From NCBI GenBank assembly GCA_022605955.1, contig JAKCOZ010000020.1, positions 9,103,001 through 9,167,000 of the forward strand: a stretch of 64,000 bases of DNA. The letters are read 5' to 3'. Below the pieces are notes generated by a model. It worked only from the letters and a program-made list of their open reading frames with translations, had not been told where the DNA came from and searched no databases. This DNA is from Rallus limicola. Lineage: Eukaryota > Chordata > Aves > Gruiformes > Rallidae. Of the stretch, positions 23,709 to 37,800 are shown piece by piece; position 1 is the first letter of the stretch, and every line of letters begins with the position of its first letter. The position numbers and the translations under genes are program-made.

Positions 23709-24358
23709 GTAAGCTCTCTCAGACCTTAATAGGAATTGTCTTTTTTGGGAACCCACAGGGCTTTGCTTCTAAAAGAGGAAGGCAAATTTAGCCATCTTTG
23801 CTCTGCCTGAAATAAAATGGCATGTAGTGCCAAATTAAAGAGCTGAGCTAATAATTAAAATTGGCAGGGAACAACAGGCCATTTGCGGAGTTACCTATCA
23901 GGCAGGGTTGTAACTGGCTCTGTGTCAGAGAATTGCAATAGGAACGAGGAAGAGGCAGGTAGGAGAGAAGGCTCTATACTCGGCAGAAGCAGAGGGTGGC
24001 ACTCTCTGCACAGCACAAAGCCCAGGCATGGTGCTTTCCACTTACAGCTATTACAGCTACAAACATTTTTTCCTAAGTATTTCCTTAGCAAAGATCTTGT
24101 TCTCTAACTGCTGACACTGCCATATTCCAATTCCCTATGCTTATTCCATGTTTTTCTACTTGCGTATTTCTATTATTTGTTGTCTCTCAGTCCACAAAAA
24201 CTTCATTAAAAAAGAAACCTGTGCTAACTACGTATAAATAGCTCTTATTGCTCTCAGACTGCAACGAGGCTCAGGCATTCAGCTCTTCTCTCACAGCCAC
24301 AGACTGTGGAACTAGAATTCAGATCTTCACATGTGTGGATTGTTAAAGATTGTCTTAG

Positions 24359-24405
24359 TATTTTATTTATATATTTTATTTACTTATATATTTTATTTAT
24401 ATATG
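24359..24405 (+). repeat. AT-rich minisatellite
   Basis: About three imperfect copies of a 15-17 bp unit of the form TATATTTTATTTA. Confidence 0.85.
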
Positions 24406-27400
24406 TGAAACATTTATACATCATTCTACCTAAGCAATTTTTAGTATGTCTCTTTTAGCACAGATGAGTATTTAAAGTGTTATTTTCCTGACTCATTTCT
24501 ATAAACCAGGGAGACACTCAGCTGTAACTGTAGCGTGCCTGATGTAACAACACGGCTCAGAGTGGATTTAATCAATCTCTACATAAGAGAAAGCTGGGAA
24601 AGCATAAAAAGCCATGTTGTATAACCAGAAGGTTTGCAGATGAGAACTCTCTTACAGAGAATAAACTAAGATTTAAGGCCTTGTTACTGAAGTGTCTTGC
24701 CAATGCCCTCCTCCTTTTTAAAGCTGGTTCCAGTTTGGTCACACCAGCTGTTTTGAAAAACAGAAACTGCTAAAAGCTGCATTCATTTCTGTGGGACATT
24801 CCACTATAGTCTCCCTGGGCAAGAAGGGTTGGTTTTGGTATCAAGATGCCTCACATACTTAAGGAAATTAATTCAGAAAGTTCTCTTTCCATGTATCAGC
24901 CTGTGTGTGAGAGTGGATGGAAATTACTGGGGTTTAGTGGTTTTAAGCTTAGCTTTCCCACAAAAAAAAAAAAATTATAAAAAAATTTTGCTGCCAGCAT
25001 GTAAACAGTAAGTTTCTAGTTCTTTTTCTTTTATTTTTTCCTGGAAATTCCTTTCCCAGCTTGGGGCTACTGGTTAAAGTCCTGCTTTACACACATAGGT
25101 CTTATCCATGAACTTCATAAATGTCACTCTTCCACTGAAATGTAGTGCTTGCTTCAGCATCTCAACAGCCCTCAAAATGGCACAGCACAGTAGGTAACAT
25201 GGGCCAGTTCTCATAAGGACTTGATAAAAAAGCATGGAAACCTTGGGTTTTTCAACAAGGAGCCCAATGCAGACAACAGGACATTTACTTTCTTAAAGTT
25301 GTCTCAGTGACTGTGGAAGAGGCTTAGTTAGCCTTGTCTGTTCAGGAACGTGCACAGTTGCACTTGCATCTCCCCTCCCCAAAGCACAGAGAGGATGGGG
25401 TACAACTCTGATCTGGGCTGTGTCACAAGTGTGTGAGAAGCAGTGCTGTAGAGAGTGTAAGATAGGGAATATAGAGTAGACAAGAAGCAAAGTCTCTTTT
25501 ACCTTTCTGTCCTTTCTCCACCCTTCCAGTAAATCTATCCCTGGTCCACCTCCAGTTGCCTTGCATGGCTAATGGGCCAGACACTGTGAGAAGCCAGCTC
25601 AACATCTAGATGTTTCCTGGAAGGGGCATGTGAAGCCCTGCTTGCAGGCTCAGTACACCACTGCAAACTGGGCTGCTTGGCTGTTACCTTCAATGGACAG
25701 TTAGATGCCTTTTGGACCTCCTCTTCCATGCTGCCTGATGTGAGAAGTTTTCCATGTCTGTACAAAGTCCCACTGCCTGCTCACAGAGGGAGCTCATAAA
25801 TAAAAAACAGAATATTCATAAAACCGTGGCTTGAAAGGGTCACCAATCTCAGCTGAAAATACTAATGAGCAGACTATGGTAAGTTTGATCCTTAATTCTA
25901 GGTGATAACTCATAGTGACGGAGCCATAGTGATGGAGCACTGTGTAGGTGGACAGGTCTTGATAGCAGGTTCTGAGATAAGGGAACAAAGACATATTGAC
26001 AGAATTTGCTAGGCCACAAAAGGAGTAAACACAAACAGAGAAATCAGTACACATTTGCGCCTGTGCTACTCACTGAAGGTCTACAGCATGGAACAGCAGC
26101 ATAGCCCACACAGCAGCTCTTTGCCTCGAAAGGATTATGGGTGCCTGCACTCAGATGACCCTTGGAAAGGAATCCAAATAACAGGGATAAAAAGAGAGTT
26201 GCATTGCTAGACTTGGGCATGTTCTCTTTCTTTCATTTAGATATTTTTATATTATTATTCCAGCCCTGTCCAAGTGAAGGAAAAAAGTCACTTTTTGAAT
26301 ACTCTTTTCTGCCAGCTAGTCCTTGACTTACGTCCTCAACAGCTGTGTGTTAACATAAGGAAACTGCAGATGGAATCTCTGTATTTACTTCTGTCACACT
26401 GAGCCTCGTGGAAAAAAGTACATTTCTTGTTTCAGGGATTTTTTTCAAAGCTTAACATATATTCATGGTGACATCGCCCTGAGAATTAACTGTGAGTGTT
26501 AAGAAATGCAATGCACTGCAATGCTATACTACAGAGACCAGACTGCCCTTCAGGCACAAGTGTTCTGCTTGGAAAAATCCCTTCCCTTTCCAAACCCCCT
26601 CCTGCCAGAGATGCCAAGTGTCCTGGGTTATGTGTTTATTCAGAATAGATATAATGTAGTTATATATGCTTTTTCAGCTGACAGGTAACTCAAAGAAATA
26701 TTACCCAGGAGGAGCAAAATGTAAATTTGAACATGAGCAATCACAGTAAATAACTGACAAGGTCATAGCCAAGGAACATCACTTACACAAAATTTGCCAT
26801 GAAAAGAGAAGGGTGAAATAAGAATTGGCTGCACAAGAGTTATTTGCATCTTCTGCCTCCAGTGCATGAAGTATCAACAATCAAATTAAGCTACCCAGAT
26901 ATTCCTTATGTGGCCTTCCATCAAAGGGCTATTTCTACATTTGCAAATGCACATTTCCCAGGGAGGCAGCACGGTCCAAGAGGGCAGCGAGCAGAGTGCT
27001 GTCCCTGATTCCTTCTCAGCCTTGGGCTAATCGTCTTGTTACTTTTTCTAGGTTCCCCTGTTTTGCACAGTGGGGGATAACAGGCAGCCTCCTCTCACAA
27101 GCACTGCAAGGATTAAGTTTCACCTCTCTGGGACTCAAGAGTTGTTTTCAATAGACAGGACATCAAACCCGCAGAGTAGGTGAATCGCCCTGGATTACAC
27201 ACGAGCTCAGTGTCAGTGGGCTTTCAGTGTAAGAGTGCTGCCTCCGTGTCCTGTGCTCAGCCTCTGTCGCTTTCATTGCAAAGTATAAATTCAAGACATT
27301 GCTTCTGATTCACACAATTAAATGGCAATATGGAACATCAGAGTACGTTCATGCATTTATAAAAAAAATAATAAATGGCTATCTTCAACACCAGTCTGCC

Positions 27401-28670
27401 AACTTTATGCTTATTATGTGCACCCACTTGGACATCAACTGAAAGTATAATCCCATGGGTTTTTTTCCCCATTGATTAGTTTGTTCTCTGAAAACCAGGT
27501 TAATCTCTGCTCTTTGGGAAAGAGGAATTCAGGAACTGGGATGCCAGCACAGCCCAGCAGCCTGGCTAGTCGATTGTGCTTTTCCAGTAGTGTCTGGTGG
27601 AAGATTTTTTTGGGGAAAGCTGTAAGAATCCCTGTAACAACCTGCCTCTTGGCAGATACTCCTCCCATGCTGACAGCTATAGCTGGATCTGTGAGGGCTC
27701 CTTGTACTTCTTACTGGAAGGGGGTAACAGCTACAAAAAAGGAACTTTAAATGTAAAAAAAGTATTTGCCAAATACTTCAAATTTTAAAATAGGTTATTG
27801 CAACTCTTCTTACAGAATAGAAGAATTAACTGCAGGTAGCAATGTATGTTCGCTGCCACCTGCAAAGAAAAGAACAATTTTTTGTTGCTGGGTACTGCGG
27901 GGCTGCCTGGCACTCCCTGCAGCATGTACTGTGACTCACTGGGGTACAGGGAAGGGTCTTACCTGGAAAACCTGAAAACTGACTCAGGAAGAAGTGTCTC
28001 CTGCCCTACCTCTCCAGAAGGGTTAAGTGGCTGCTGCACCCTGATTGCTGGGGTTTTTGTGCATCTCGTCTTTGGGCTCCCATGGTGCGGGTGCCCGGGA
28101 ATATTCCTCCCCTGTCCTTTGCTTCATGCTCAGTCAGATGAAATTGGGGTGATTTTTTGCTCCTTGGAAGGACACGGATCCTTTTCCTATTTCACATTGC
28201 TCTGATTATTCTCTCCCTTGACAGGGCTCCAGGGTCTGGCAGGAGACCGGCTGCGCTGCCCAGGGCAGCTGGCCTCTCTAGCGCCAGGACACCAAGCCCC
28301 TCCATCGCCCCACCGCACAGCAGGAGAAACTTTTTCCTCAGGAGCTCTCGCAGGCAGGCTGCTCGGAGGGATCGGGCTGCCTCCATCCTCGGCGGTTCCC
28401 AAGCCCTGGAGGGGATCTAGCCCTGGACGCCCCGCTCTGACCCTGTTTGCGCCCCAGGGCTCGGGCCAGGCACCTCCGCTCCCCTCCAGACCTGGTTGCC
28501 CCGCGCTGCCCGACCCCCTCCGCTCTCGCGGAGCCTCGGCCGCTCCCCGCCGAGCTCCGCTCCGCAGGTGACCCCCCGGGGGAGGGCAGGGGCCGGGAGC
28601 GGCCGGGGGAGGGGGCGAGGGGCGGGGAGGACGAGCTCGGGGGGTCGCTGTCAGCGACGCCCGCTCGGGG

Positions 28671-28740
28671 CACGGCACGGCACGGCACGGCTCGACAGCG
28701 CAAAGCTCCGCTCGTCTCGGCGCAGCACGGCTCGGCACGG
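28671..28740 (+). repeat. CACGG pentanucleotide repeat in the 5'UTR
   Basis: Four perfect CACGG units at 28671-28690, followed by decayed copies to about 28,740. The run ends just before the start codon of the CUB gene. Confidence 0.85.
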
Positions 28741-28756
28741 CGCAGCGCCCCGCGCC

Positions 28757-28834
28757 ATGGTCCGGAGCTTCCCCGGCGCGGGGCTCGTCCTGGCGGCGGC
28801 CGCGGCGCTCTGCCTCGGCGGGGCGGGAGGCAAG
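28757..28834 (+). CDS. CUB gene exon 1: signal peptide (residues 1-26)
   Basis: The start is in good context (GCGCCATGG). It encodes MVRSFPGAGLVLAAAAALCL and GGAGGK, a classical signal peptide. The donor is GGCAAG|GTAACC in phase 0, inside the CpG island. Confidence 0.82.
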
Positions 28835-31800
28835 GTAACCCCCTGCGGCACCGAGCGGCCCCTGCCCGCCCCCGCCGGCACCGGGCGCCCGGCGGCGGGG
28901 AGGGCGGCAGCGGGCTCCCAGCGCGGCGCGGACAGCCCCAAATCCGACGGGAAGGGGGTGCCCCGGGGCTCGGCGTGCATCGGGGAGGGAGATCCGGCGG
29001 GACCTGGGGAGCTGCCGGGAGTCCCGGGACGGGGGATGCAGCAGAGCTCCCTGGAGTCCCGGGAAAAGGGATGCAGCGGTGCTCCCGGGAGGAGGGATGC
29101 CGCGGGGCTGCCGGGGCGGGGACGGCCGCGCTGCCCCTTTGGCCGGGACCGCGGGCTGCCTTCAGCCCCTGCCCACTCGGGCGGCGGGGTTTGGGCTGGC
29201 TGGTGACTCGCCTCAGAGTCCAAAAGGCACCGGCAGACACGACACTGCGGGAATTTCTTTGGATCACCCTCTCTGCTTCGATACAGCCAGTCCCGAAATC
29301 CTGTGCAAGCCCCGTGGAAACCGATAGATCAGCATTTCCAGCAGAAATCACAGCACTTGCCCAAAGGTTTCCCTAACGAGGGGTAGCCTGGCGTAAGGAA
29401 CACAAACCAACCAGCTTGTGCTGTATGACTGTCCCTGTGCTGTGCACCTCGCCTGTAGTACAGAGAAACAGGTACAGTGTAAATGCCAGCTACAGCTCTT
29501 AAGACAGGGATCTTGGCATAGACTGTCAGCCACTGGGCGGGCACTGGGCGAACCAGAGCAGTGATGGAAAGGCAGGCAAGGAAGCAGAGTACCCTGTAAC
29601 TAGGAGCAGCTGCAGAGCAAAGAGTTGCTCTGTGCTTTGGGAAGGGTGAGCAGTCCTGGTCCTGTGAAGTGAGTGGGACTTTCCCTGTGGAAAGGGAAAT
29701 CTTGCTAGGAGCAAGATTTGACACTTCTGGTAGAGATTCTCAGATCTATAAAACATGAGCCACTACACTTTAAGAAAATAATGTTCCACACATTTATCCC
29801 TTTTCTTACATGTGCATATATATGGACATATGTATATAAAGAGAAAAGGTGTGTGTGTGTGGGAGGGTGCTTTAGCTGGTGGAAAACAGCATTGTAATTC
29901 TGCCTGATCCACCAACTCACTGCCACAGCACATACGAACACAACAGTGACTTTGTGGTTGAAACGAAGATGTTTTATCTCACTCTGGTATCCTAGTGAAG
30001 ATACCTACAGTGAGAACTTCTTAATTAAGCCATGTTTCTGCCACCAAAGTACTATTAACTTCACTGGGGTGCACTGTACAGTTGTGGGGTTTTGTCCTTT
30101 GTTTTTTATTTAACTCAGAATCGCATTGCATAACCTGCAAGCTTTCCTGTTGGGATTGTTACCAGAGATAAACAGCTCTCTTATCCAGCTGCATACTTCT
30201 CTTACTAAACTACAGAATTTTCATGCTGCCTTATGTTATTGCATCCTCCCTGTACTAGTTTTGTTCTAACTTTGCCTGTACAGTCGTGAGGTGGACCAAG
30301 AACTACCTGTGTGGTGTGGTTTTGGGTGTGAATGGCAATGGTGGGACACTGAGTGGATCAGTAAACTATATAATTTTTTCCTTTTTTCTATGCTTCCTAG
30401 CCAACTTCTGTTGTTCTCTGAGTCTGAAATCAGGAACATTTGATTTCCCATCTGAACTAGTTATTGACCAGAAGCGCTAAAGAAATGAAACTGCCTCTTT
30501 AATGAAGAAGCAGTGGCCCCCTGCAAACTTTCCCAGACTTGACTTCTTGCCCTGTCAATTCTTCTTCTGATCACATGTTGTCTGTAGTCTCTTAGCATGC
30601 AGGGCAATTTATTTTGCAGAACAAAACTTAGGCATTTTCTATAGCTTATCTTCCTAAATGTCACAGAGCGAAATCTGTGTGTGCAGATGCATGTGTACAT
30701 CTCTTGCTCCCTGTTTTTGTTATTTTTTTTGGAGTAAGTTGCACTTGCTCTTCACTCACCAAGGACGGCACTATGCTGCGTAGGCTTCATTATTTTTATC
30801 TTTCTTGGCTGCATTCTGATAGTGTTGCTATGCTAGTAAAAAAATACACATCCCACTCTAAGTTGGTGGTTCAAATGTAGTTCAATTTAGCAGTTGAAAG
30901 AAAGGTATTCAAAGATTTATGAGAAATTAATTATCTTCTGGTTTAGAGTTAACAATATAAAAACGTAACAGAAGCTTCCTTGGAAAAGGCAAATCTGTGT
31001 GAGGTACAGGAAACTAAATTGCTCCTTTCATCTGGGAAGGTGGTCTATGCCAGTTAGAGTTGAGGAACTTTGGGATGCTGTGGGGTAGCATGGATGTTTG
31101 AAACATGTTTTGTGACAAAGTAGAGCTCTCTCTGGAATCCCTCACTGAGTACTACAGCAATATAAAAATAGGAGCCAGATCAAATGAAAGAAAATTCGAA
31201 GATAAGGTGTATGATGTTTCCTCCTGTGTGTCTGTATCAGATGGAACAAGATGTGCAGATAAGTGGCTTGTTTATCCTCAAGGAAGAATGTAAGCCTGAT
31301 GAAATAACATAGTCAAAATTATGTCTTTGTATGTCCATAAAATATTATCTGCTTAATCAAATCTTCATGGAGGAGGTCTTTATGCCAGTGCCATCCTTCA
31401 TCGCTATTCCTCTGTTCGCTTGCTGGCTTAAAGGAAAAATCAAGCCTTTATTGTTCCTTTTAAGAGAAGAAATCTTAGCAATCCTAGACCCTCTAGTGAA
31501 AGTCCTAGTTCTGCTCCTAGTAAGGACTGTAGCAAAATTCCTGCTGGTTTCAGAGGGAGCAGGATCCTTCCCAAGATCAGTGAAGAATTTAAAAAAAAAA
31601 ATAAATCAATCAACTACTAAAATATGCACCTCAATTAGCAAAGAATGTGGCCTGATTAGTAAAGTGTATGAAATTTCAGCTATTAAATTCTACGGCCCTG
31701 ATCAACAAAGCACGCTGCACAATTGGCAATGTATCCAGAATCTCAACTACTGTACTAGTCTCCTGCCAGATCAACCAAGCATGCAGCTGAATCAGTAAAT

Positions 31801-34800
31801 TATGCAACTGGAGCAGCAAAATATGCACTTCTGATTGAGGGGGGGGGAGGATATGGAAATTCTCAGATGCTTTGAATTGACACACAATAGATCTGTTACT
31901 GCCTTAAGAAAAATGGAAGCAAAATAGATAACTTTTGTTGACTCTCTCTCTGTGCTGGAAAGGTATGGCCCTGAAACGGCTCAGTGTCTGCTAGCAGCAG
32001 CCCTGTTCTTTACCAGATGTATTGCACATCTGGTTCCAATCCCAGCTGCTGCCAGGTGTGGGGCTCATTTTAGTAACACTTTAATGGGATTTTTAGGTCC
32101 AGGTAGCTTTTGCTTTATAGGTCACCTCAAAGCACTGTGCACACACACCAGATTGTCTGTCTGTCTGTCTCAAGCAGCGAAGCCAAGCAAGACAAATAAG
32201 GCACCTTCAAAGAATCTGAAAGATTTGTTGGCAAGGAGCTTAATATCTATTGATCTCTTCATTGTTTGTGAAAGTACTCTATGCTTTAGGAGTAGAAAAA
32301 TTATAAGCCTTTCTTATTTTCTTTATATCTATTAATTGCCATATCTGCTTCCTGTTGTATTTACAGTGTGCCTTGGCAGATATTTACTGTGTGGAGAGCT
32401 TGGATGTTGTGCTAGTTTGGGGAATAGCTATATATTCCTATATCCTAAGCAGTAGAACTTTCTCCCTAGCTTGTGCCTATGTGCTTAAAAATAAAAATCC
32501 AGCCATGGTAACTGTTTCTGATCTTCAGAAGTGGGGTTTGGGTTTATTATTTTTGCTTTGTACAGAAGACCTGCAGGTTGTCCCATGTAATAAAGATAGA
32601 GTTTCAGAATTTCTATAAACTGCTTTTTTTAATGTCTGGAAGTAAACTGTGTTACAGCGCCTGTGCTCAAGGAAGGCATGAGAATTGCTTTGGTTTATTG
32701 GGCTGTTCACTTTAATACCTTTTTTTTTTTATTAAATCCACTACAGTTGGTACATAAAACTGGCTTGCATCGAACTTCTTATTTACCACATTTCTGTCTC
32801 ATTTCCAGGTCAGTTCAGTGAATGATCCTATTTAGTTCTTTTTCCTGTTTAAAATATTTCCTACTGAGTCCAGAGCAGTGCCCTTAAAACATAATTTATT
32901 TGGGTCATTGAACCTTTATTTTTCATGCATGTTAGTTTGCATCCCGCCACTGGTCTGACTGGTATTTCAATTAGAAAAATGCAGGCGGATTTCTCCTACA
33001 GGCTAAAGTTCATGTAGAGTCTCTGGCAAAATAGGATCCTGGAGTACATATCCCTGGGACTGGGCAGTGATTTGTAACTTTTTTTTAATTCTCTGTCTGG
33101 CCAGAATGTTGTAAATCTGGCGCTCTCTTGTTAGCTTCACGCTAAGCAGCAATAATGTCCACAGTGTTTTAGTCCTGATAATTCTAATTACTGAAGTGCT
33201 GAAGAAGCTGAAAGCTGAGAAGATGGATGAGGCTGGCCTCAAGTTCTGCACAGCACATGGGACTCTGTAGCACTGAACCATAATTCTCTTGGTTGCCAAG
33301 GCCAGCAACGGAAGCAGCGGCCAAGGTAAGAGAAGTAAGCCAGTGGTAGAAGATTTCTGGAATGATGTGGGTAATCTTTATGCAGAAGGAGCTAAAAGAA
33401 TGCAGTACCACTAGAGATGCCAACCAACCTTGGGATCAAAATGCTGAAGTAATTTTTGTTTCCTTACTATCTAAGTAGGTTGAAGCAAACGATCCTGTTG
33501 CACTGGTTTAAAAAGACCCTGTGGTAACCAAGAAACAATTACTATTCTCCCCATCTGCTTCTTTGCATGACAGACCAGCAACAGTGATAAAATGTTCAAG
33601 TCTCTTTCTTCCTGCCTCCCATTCTTCCTAAAAAAATAAAAGTAGTCATGGCATGTTTGGTACCCGAGAGTGGCTTGCAGCTGTAGCGCAGCTAGAGCAG
33701 GTCTGGTATAGTAACTTTTTCCATTGCACACTATAAATGTTACAGGCTCAGTCTATGCACTAATATCCTGGGTCAATAAATAATAGATATTCATCTTGGT
33801 GTTTAGGTACTTCCTGGAGCATGGGAAGTATTAAATAGAAGAGGAATCCCCTTCTCCTCATACAACTCCATGGCAGGAGGAGTGTGGAGTAGAGACAGGG
33901 CACTATAGGGTCTTGCATTAATATGTGGGACAATTACACAGCAGTAGGGAAAAGCCTTACTGGCAGCCTTAGTTCTCAAACCCAATCTAAGAACATTAGG
34001 ATGCATTCCTCTTACAAGCTCTCAGAAGCAAATCGGCTGATGGTTCATTTTGAATATCCTTTCCCATGGCATTGCCAATGAAAAAGGAGGTTTGAATTTT
34101 GAGAGGAGAAAAGGCTAATTTGCCTAAGTTTCCTCTCTAGAATTCTTGGGGCCCTACTGGAGCTCACAGAAGTCACCTGGGACTTCAGGAAGGTTTAAAT
34201 CAGGCTATAAACATGGCTGCCTTGTATTAGTAATGATGTACATTGAGGAAAACAACTGTATTTGGGTTTGGGTGTAGTCCTTCCATGGTAGAACTGTTGG
34301 TAATGCTTTTACAGCACCTTTCATCAGAGGATTTCAGGGTTTCACAAATATCTAATTACAGTAGTTATTAAATTATGTGAAATCCTTGGACCTGGGGGTG
34401 TACAGACAGCTTCAATATAAAGTAGGGGTGGGTGGTGTTCAAAGTGGCAAAACAAAAGCAAATTTGCCACATGCAAGTCATAACCTGCTGTGCTATCTCA
34501 TTTTCATCCAGTATTTTATTCTTCTAGTTTCTTTGTATTAGCAGCCACGTTGCAACATCAAACCACCTAAAAAATGGGCTGGTACAAGCCTCCATTCAGA
34601 GCCTCCATCAGCTCTTAAGGGACTTTTGGACATTCACTGATCTCCCACTGATCTGTTTCCCTAGTGTTTATGTGTCATTATTTTGTTAAGGAGTAGTAGG
34701 ACTGTAGCAAGGGTTGAGTGCCAAAGATGCCAATAAGGACAGACTTCTGAATACATGAGATCTGGGATAAAATGCCTCCAAAAGCCCAACCTCATCCAAA

Positions 34801-37800
34801 TCCCAGAAAGATTTCTCAGCCTAATGAGGGTGAGTCTGCTCTGTACCATACTTCAGTTGGGATTAGCAACAGGAAATATAATCCACTTCTACCTAAAATC
34901 CTGCCTTCTCCTGTTCTTGGTTAGTAAATATTCTGCTTCTTTGAATGACACTAATTTTCTTCTTAAAAGGCTTTTTTTCTCCTAGAATTGGCTTAAAATG
35001 TGGAGCATTTACTGTTAGAACTGAGGCTTGGAGCCCAGAGCGCCCATCTCATTGTCCTCCCACCTGTATTACAGAGCTGCATGGGTGGGCAGTTTAGGTG
35101 AATCTGAGACTTCGCTATCTGAATACAAGGGCCCCAAGGAGTTGCTCATCAAAACTAACTTTAAATGCAAGCTTAGCAGGCTGAAGACTTTGATTTGCCT
35201 CTAAAATCAACAGTAACTTATTCCAGGTTTCCTGGTTGGAACTTGAATAGGGAAGAAGAAAGGATGTCTGCAAAACAGATTTCTTTGGAAAAATAAACGG
35301 CTCACTGGTTGGGACCCTGTAACAACAAACCCAGTGCTTCGTTTTTCCTCTGGCTGCAGTATCTGTGATACTTTTTTCTGCTTTCTCCCACACTCTCCCT
35401 GCTGTGTACTCATGGTCTCTCCTTATGTGTAGGCAGTAAAGTAAAATTTACAAGCATCCTGCTCTTCGAAACCCTGGCAAAGGCGGAGTCTTGGAAATTT
35501 CCCTTTGCAAAGTGCACGAGAGGAGACTAATCCTGGAACAACGAGGCGGGGGAAAGCGCTGCTGTTTGTATACCACCCAAAACCAAGGATGCGTGTTCAG
35601 ACCATAACAGACTTCTGAATGGCCAGCCTCAGCTGTAGCAATGGTTGGTTTAAAATATTACATGAAAGGAAGAGGGGTTTTTCTTTATAAGGATCGTTAT
35701 CCACGTCTTCTGCATAAGCTCTCACCTGCTAGTGACATTCAGTGAATCGACAATCTGGTTCCCAAAGAGTTACCACAACAGCTCTGCAGCGTGCTAGTGG
35801 TGATACAGAATATTTGCAGGTTTTGGCTGTCACATGTGGAATGTTTCCTCTCTGTGTGTGCTGTACAATAGACTTCCAGTATGTGAAACATCTGACATGC
35901 CTGGATGGAACAATAGGGTCATGCAGCTGGAAATCCAAGCATGAACAGATCTCTCTTTTTTTTTTTTCACCGAGCGGGTTCACACATATATGTGTGTGTT
36001 TTGTTTGCTTTTAAAGATAAAAATTTATTTGCTGGGGAGTAGCCAGCAAAATTTTCATGGGATTGCCTTTCAGTTTGCCTTTCTCCTGTTTTGGGTACTT
36101 TCAAAAGCAAACAAAGCATTTTTGGGCACCTCAGCTGCATATGGACTTCATTATTTAAATCTCTTCCGCGTATTTGGGAGGTTTTATATAAAAGTAAATT
36201 TGGGAACATTAGTTTTACAGATTCCTATGAACATACACAACTTGCTCAATGGACTTTTGTACTGAAGTCTACAAACCAACCTTTACTGCAGCGCTGTAGT
36301 TTTTGTTTTTTAGTATATTCCATCTGGTTACCAAGCAGATCAGTCAATCTAACCATGTTTTCTGCTCTTTAATTTGAGCTGCTTTGGCCTGTTCAACTTA
36401 TAGAAAATGAAAACCAGATTGATCTTCTGGAAACTCCCTTTTCTCCCCTGTCAGTTCCCACCAACCCTGTCGTTTACTGTTAGCTTTTTCTATGGTGTGT
36501 TCTGTAGACTTTGTTAATGAGAACTAGCTCTAGGAGAAAAAAAAGAAAGAGATCTACACAAACCTATTAAAACCCTGAAGCACATGACCATGACATCTCG
36601 AACTCTTCATTACACTGCCTTACTTTTATTTACAATCATCCCATCATATTCATGATTATTTGCCTGAGGAGGCACTCTAAATGATGCCTTTGTTTCTCTT
36701 TCTAAAGCTTTACATTTTTTATAATGTTTGAATGAGGGTATTTGCTGAAAAAACAAAACCCAACCCAACATCCCACCCTAGAAGAGAGATAACAGCTTTG
36801 TATAGATGTAGGATCTTATTTGATATGGCATCTTGCATCTTTGTCTGAGAATCTCTATTTGTCTGTTGAATGTCCAGTCACTAGAGTTAGCTTTTTTTCC
36901 CCCCTGCAAGGATTAGCCTGAAAAGTCCATGAGAAAAAACTAGTTGTGGATGTGAATTCTAGCACTCTGTGGTGGATGTTATCTTAGGTATATTGTATGT
37001 GTCCTTAGCCATAAATGCTGATGTCAGTATGAAAGCAGAAACCCAACGTTCAGACTGCTCATGCAATGACATGTCTCACTCACATTTGTTGCATGAACAT
37101 AGCACGATAAATCTGAGATACTAATGACAGGTTTCGGCTTAAAATAGTTCTACTTTATGAGTGTAACGGTTATAGTTCCCAAGGGAACGGTGCCCAGTCA
37201 AATGGTCTTTCCAAGCACTGGATTTACATTTTTAAAATAGATTTTTCAAATAATGTAATAGAAAAACAATCTGGCTTTTAGACCAGGATGAGAAGGCAAT
37301 TAATATTGTGATGTGGGGCTGCAGAGAAGGATGAAGAAGAGTTGAGAACTAGACCTAGGACTTAGTTTCTAGTAAAAGCACCTGGATGTAAGAGTATCAA
37401 TGAAATTAAAGGGAAAAAAATTAGAAGTGTCCTATGCCTTGGCTTAGTTCACTTCTAGAGCATTTCCACCTTCATTTTATGCTACTAACACTTTATCCGC
37501 TTGATGAGCATGTCTACAACTTGACATATAACCATTACTGAGTAATCGCTGAACACCAGGGTTACTCCTCTGATGGTAACCTCGAAACTGTCAGGAAGCA
37601 AATGTACCCATAAACTGCCAGGCTCAGAAAAAATCCAATTGCTTTTAATAATTTCTAGCCTTAAAAATGTGAATCGAAGAAAGAACTAGGTAAGGAGAGA
37701 GAACTCTTAGCCAGACAGAGCTGTAACTTACAAGGCTTATTGTAGGTGAAAACAACTCAATCTTAAAGGACTGAAGAGCAAGAATGGTTTTGTCATCTTT

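Larger units (their letters stand above)
21600..28220. other. Intergenic region between the divergent genes
   Basis: I see no gene model here. Items present are a TATA-like box at 21,840, an exon-like segment at 23,541-23,708, an AT-rich minisatellite at 24,359 and scattered short open frames on both strands. These frames lack splice context or recognisable domains. No CR1 copy is evident. Confidence 0.6.
28220..29220. promoter_or_regulatory. CpG island and promoter of the CUB-domain gene
   Basis: The block is dense in CpG with GC boxes (GGGGCGGGG near 28,617) and no TATA box. It covers the start codon at 28,757 and the first donor at 28,834. Long open frames on both strands here are a base-composition effect. 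Confidence 0.85.

Noticed and set aside
27435..27750. Paired open frames on both strands near 27.5 kb
   Set aside because: Neither has splice sites, a start context or a recognised motif.
28338..29376. Several 180-340 codon open frames on both strands around the CUB gene promoter
   Set aside because: They are the same base-composition artefact. Only the short frame from 28,757 has a good start context, a signal peptide and a matching downstream exon.
31331..31798. A 155-codon plus-strand open frame
   Set aside because: Much of it is the 21-bp degenerate array, whose period keeps the frame open; the peptide itself has no domain.
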